Origin: Polyangiaceae bacterium
Lineage (GTDB): Bacteria > Myxococcota_A > Polyangia > Polyangiales > Polyangiaceae
Reading direction: 5' to 3'
Assembly (NCBI GenBank): GCA_025353725.1
Contig: JANXOF010000073.1
Span: 1 to 64,000 of the forward strand
Length of the DNA stretch: 64,000 bases
The notes under the pieces were generated by a model. The model was not told the origin of the DNA. It searched no databases and worked only from the letters and a program-made list of their open reading frames with translations. Both the position numbers and the translations under genes were made by a program. Below are positions 61,963 through 64,000 of this stretch, one piece after another (within the stretch, counting starts at the first letter, position 1; every line of letters starts with the position of its first letter).

Positions 61963-63978
61963 TCAAGTGCTCGAAATCGTGGAGTCTTCTGCGATTCCGG
62001 CCAAAAGGTCGATGAGCCGAGGTGCGAGCTCACGCGCGAGAAGCTCTTCGACAGCGTCAGCGCTGTCGCACTCAAGGGCCTGGGCCGCGATAGCCTCCGC
62101 CTCGGGCACGTAGAGGCGTCGAATCGCTTCCTTGATCTCGGGGATGGCCGCGGCCTCCATCGAAAGCTCGCGGAGACCCAAGCCCACGAGGAGGCAGGCG
62201 GCGAGGGGATCCGAGGCCATGGCGCCGCATAGCGACACTGGAATGCCTCGGTGCTTTGCGGCCTCGGTGACGAATTTTATCATTCGTAGTATTGCCGGGT
62301 CGAAAGGAGACGCTTGCGCCGCCAGCGACTCACTTCCGCGGTCAATGGCAAGTGCATACTGCACGAGATCGTTCGTGCCAAGACTGAAAAATTCGGCTTC
62401 CTTGGCAAACACATCGGCCATGATCGCGGCAGCGGGAACCTCGATCATCATGCCGAGTGGGATGTGCTCCTCAAAGGCCTGCCCGCGCGCCCGTACCTGC
62501 TCGACAGCCTGCGCGATAAGCCGTTTTACCTCGCGCATCTCGTGAACGCTCGAAACCATAGGCACCATGATTCGCACGTCGCCGTGCGCGCTCGCGCGGA
62601 CCATGGCGCGAAGCTGCGTAAGAAAAACCTCGGGCTGCTTGAGCGCAAGTCGGACGGCGCGAAGTCCGAGCGCGGGATTCATTTCCGCCGGGAGCTGAAA
62701 CGTGCTCGCGAACTTGTCGCCACCAATATCGAACGTACGCAAGGTCACGGGTTGCGGACTTACAGCTTCCACGATCGCGCGGTAGACCTCGTACTGTTCG
62801 TCTTCACCGGGCTGGGTCGTGCGGTCGATATACAGAAACTCTGTGCGGTAAAGCCCAATCCCCTGGGCGCCATGGTCGACGGCGAGAATCGCTTCGGCCG
62901 GGAGCTCGACGTTCGCCTTGAGCGCGAGCGCGACGCCGTCGGCTGTTACGGCAGGTTTGTGACGCGCCGAGAGGAGTTGCCGAGCAAAGGCGAGGTGCTG
63001 CTCGGAGCGTTGACGTGCATCACGAATCGTCTGCGGTGTCGGGTGGACGAAGACTTGGCCGGTCAACCCGTCGACGACGATGGTGTCTCCCGTCCGAATT
63101 TGAAGCAGCGCATCGGCGACACCGACGACGCACGGAATTTCGAGCGCGCGTGCCATGATCGAGGTGTGGCTTGTCCGCGTTCCGACGCACGTGACAAAGG
63201 CGAGCGCGGGCTCGCGCACCATGCTCGCCGTGTCGGCGGGCGAAAGGTCGCGCGCGACGACGATCATCGGTTCATCGAGGCGCACCGAGTGCCCGGTGTC
63301 CTCCCCGACAAGGGCTCTCAAAAGTCGGTCGCAAACGAACTCTACGTCGTGCCGCCGCTCCGAGATGTAGGCATCCCGCTCGCTCGAAACGCGAGGCCCA
63401 AACATCGCGACGATTTCTTCACTCGCGATGGAGACGGCCCACTCGGCGCACTGTTTTTCCTTTCGAATGCCGTGTTCGATCCGCTCGTGGAGCGTCGGGT
63501 CTTCGAGCATGAGTTGATAGGCATCGAGAATTCCGGTGGCCTCACGCATGGCTATGGGCATGCCCGCGTCGACAGCGCGCAAGGAGCTCTTCGCCGCCTC
63601 GACGGCATGTTGAACCCGGTCGAGCTCGGTCTGGATCTGCGCCGTATGAATGTGACGGCGTACGAACGAGGACCGAAGGTCACCGAGGACGAGCGCTGGG
63701 CCTACCGCAACACCCGGCGACCCCGCGATTCCCTTCAGCGTTACAGCGTCATGGGTGTCCAGGTCTAAAACGCTGCCTGGACCCGTCGGAACAGAGGAAG
63801 ACGATACGGCAAAAGGCGAGGACGGCGCTAGGTTTGGTGAAGGTCGCGAAATCGCAAGTCCCGCGCCCGACGGTCGCTCGGACGTACGCGTACCTTTCGG
63901 GGGCGTATGGCGCGAACCGGGCATTAGCTCGATTCCCCGAAGCGGAAAGCAATCAGCTCTCCGATGGCTGCTACGCAT
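61963..63978 (-). CDS. ptsI: PTS enzyme I (phosphoenolpyruvate-protein phosphotransferase)
   Basis: About 671 residues; an ATG at 63978 and one at 63924 (MPGSRH) are possible starts. After a 75-residue low-complexity tail come the HPr-binding and PEP domains. The active His lies in GTRTSHTSIMAR, and the catalytic Cys in IPVSLCGAMASDP. FFSLGTNDLVQYALAIDR is the conserved PEP-binding block. Enzyme I passes phosphate from PEP to HPr. The long N-terminal tail is unusual. At 63978 a TGA abuts the ATG, so an upstream gene (perhaps ptsH, outside the window) may be coupled. Confidence 0.93.
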   Translation of the reverse strand: MRSSHRRADCFPLRGIELMPGSRHTPPKGTRTSERPSGAGLAISRPSPNLAPSSPFAVSSSSVPTGPGSVLDLDTHDAVTLKGIAGSPGVAVGPALVLGDLRSSFVRRHIHTAQIQTELDRVQHAVEAAKSSLRAVDAGMPIAMREATGILDAYQLMLEDPTLHERIEHGIRKEKQCAEWAVSIASEEIVAMFGPRVSSERDAYISERRHDVEFVCDRLLRALVGEDTGHSVRLDEPMIVVARDLSPADTASMVREPALAFVTCVGTRTSHTSIMARALEIPCVVGVADALLQIRTGDTIVVDGLTGQVFVHPTPQTIRDARQRSEQHLAFARQLLSARHKPAVTADGVALALKANVELPAEAILAVDHGAQGIGLYRTEFLYIDRTTQPGEDEQYEVYRAIVEAVSPQPVTLRTFDIGGDKFASTFQLPAEMNPALGLRAVRLALKQPEVFLTQLRAMVRASAHGDVRIMVPMVSSVHEMREVKRLIAQAVEQVRARGQAFEEHIPLGMMIEVPAAAIMADVFAKEAEFFSLGTNDLVQYALAIDRGSESLAAQASPFDPAILRMIKFVTEAAKHRGIPVSLCGAMASDPLAACLLVGLGLRELSMEAAAIPEIKEAIRRLYVPEAEAIAAQALECDSADAVEELLARELAPRLIDLLAGIAEDSTISST

Positions 63979-64000
63979 TCACTTGCTTGCGCACCGGACG

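Overview
High-GC bacterial DNA that most resembles the Myxococcota (Polyangia/myxobacterial type). The signs are eukaryote-like Ser/Thr kinases fused to other domains, a 1,956-residue TPR protein, many cysteine-rich lipoproteins with Ala/Asp/Pro linkers, and dense ATGA-overlapped operons. The assignment rests on gene content and style; no rRNA or marker search was possible.

Left edge (1-700): the 3' end of an IS66-type transposase and a truncated IS4/Tn5-type transposase fragment. Positions 701-14547 (minus strand) hold the main discovery: a ten-gene RiPP operon, transcribed from a 58-codon precursor gene at 14547 down to 701. The precursor (14371-14547) has an acidic leader and a tail very rich in Cys/Ser/Thr. 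It is followed by a stand-alone SpaB_C/thiopeptide-type elimination or cyclase protein, a YcaO cyclodehydratase, a small E1-like zinc protein, a fusion of an E1-like domain with two SagB-type domains, an M50 membrane protease, a stand-alone LanB glutamylation protein, a MutS-like ATPase fused to a MacA/HlyD-type periplasmic adaptor, and a MacB-type ABC ATPase and permease. The expected product is an azole- and dehydroamino-acid-containing peptide (goadsporin- or thiopeptide-like) exported through a MacAB-like pump. The fusions and the precursor look new.

14.7-16.3 kb is gene-poor. 16.3-27.7 kb carries a HEPN/MNT toxin-antitoxin pair, DNA polymerase IV, a small lipoprotein, a YdeI-family protein, another lipoprotein, a repeat-containing protein, a membrane HExxH protein overlapping a Fpg/Nei glycosylase, and a 1,664-residue Lhr helicase. 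27.7-28.9 kb is a small graveyard: a frameshifted IS66 remnant and a broken AAA-ATPase/DUF4435 gene.

29-49.4 kb mixes housekeeping genes (fmt, serC) with envelope proteins: a trypsin-like lipoprotein lacking the catalytic His, a kinase fused to an AsmA-like ectodomain behind the giant TPR gene, a beta-propeller/cytochrome c lipoprotein, and a sulfatase-like membrane enzyme. 49.5-52.4 kb is pnp and rpsO. 52.9-55.7 kb is a zinc-ribbon Ser/Thr kinase coupled to a zf-TFIIB-like protein. 55.7-61.9 kb is a three-gene envelope operon (5'-nucleotidase-like lipoprotein, lipoprotein, outer-membrane beta-barrel), followed by a PTS enzyme I gene at the right edge.
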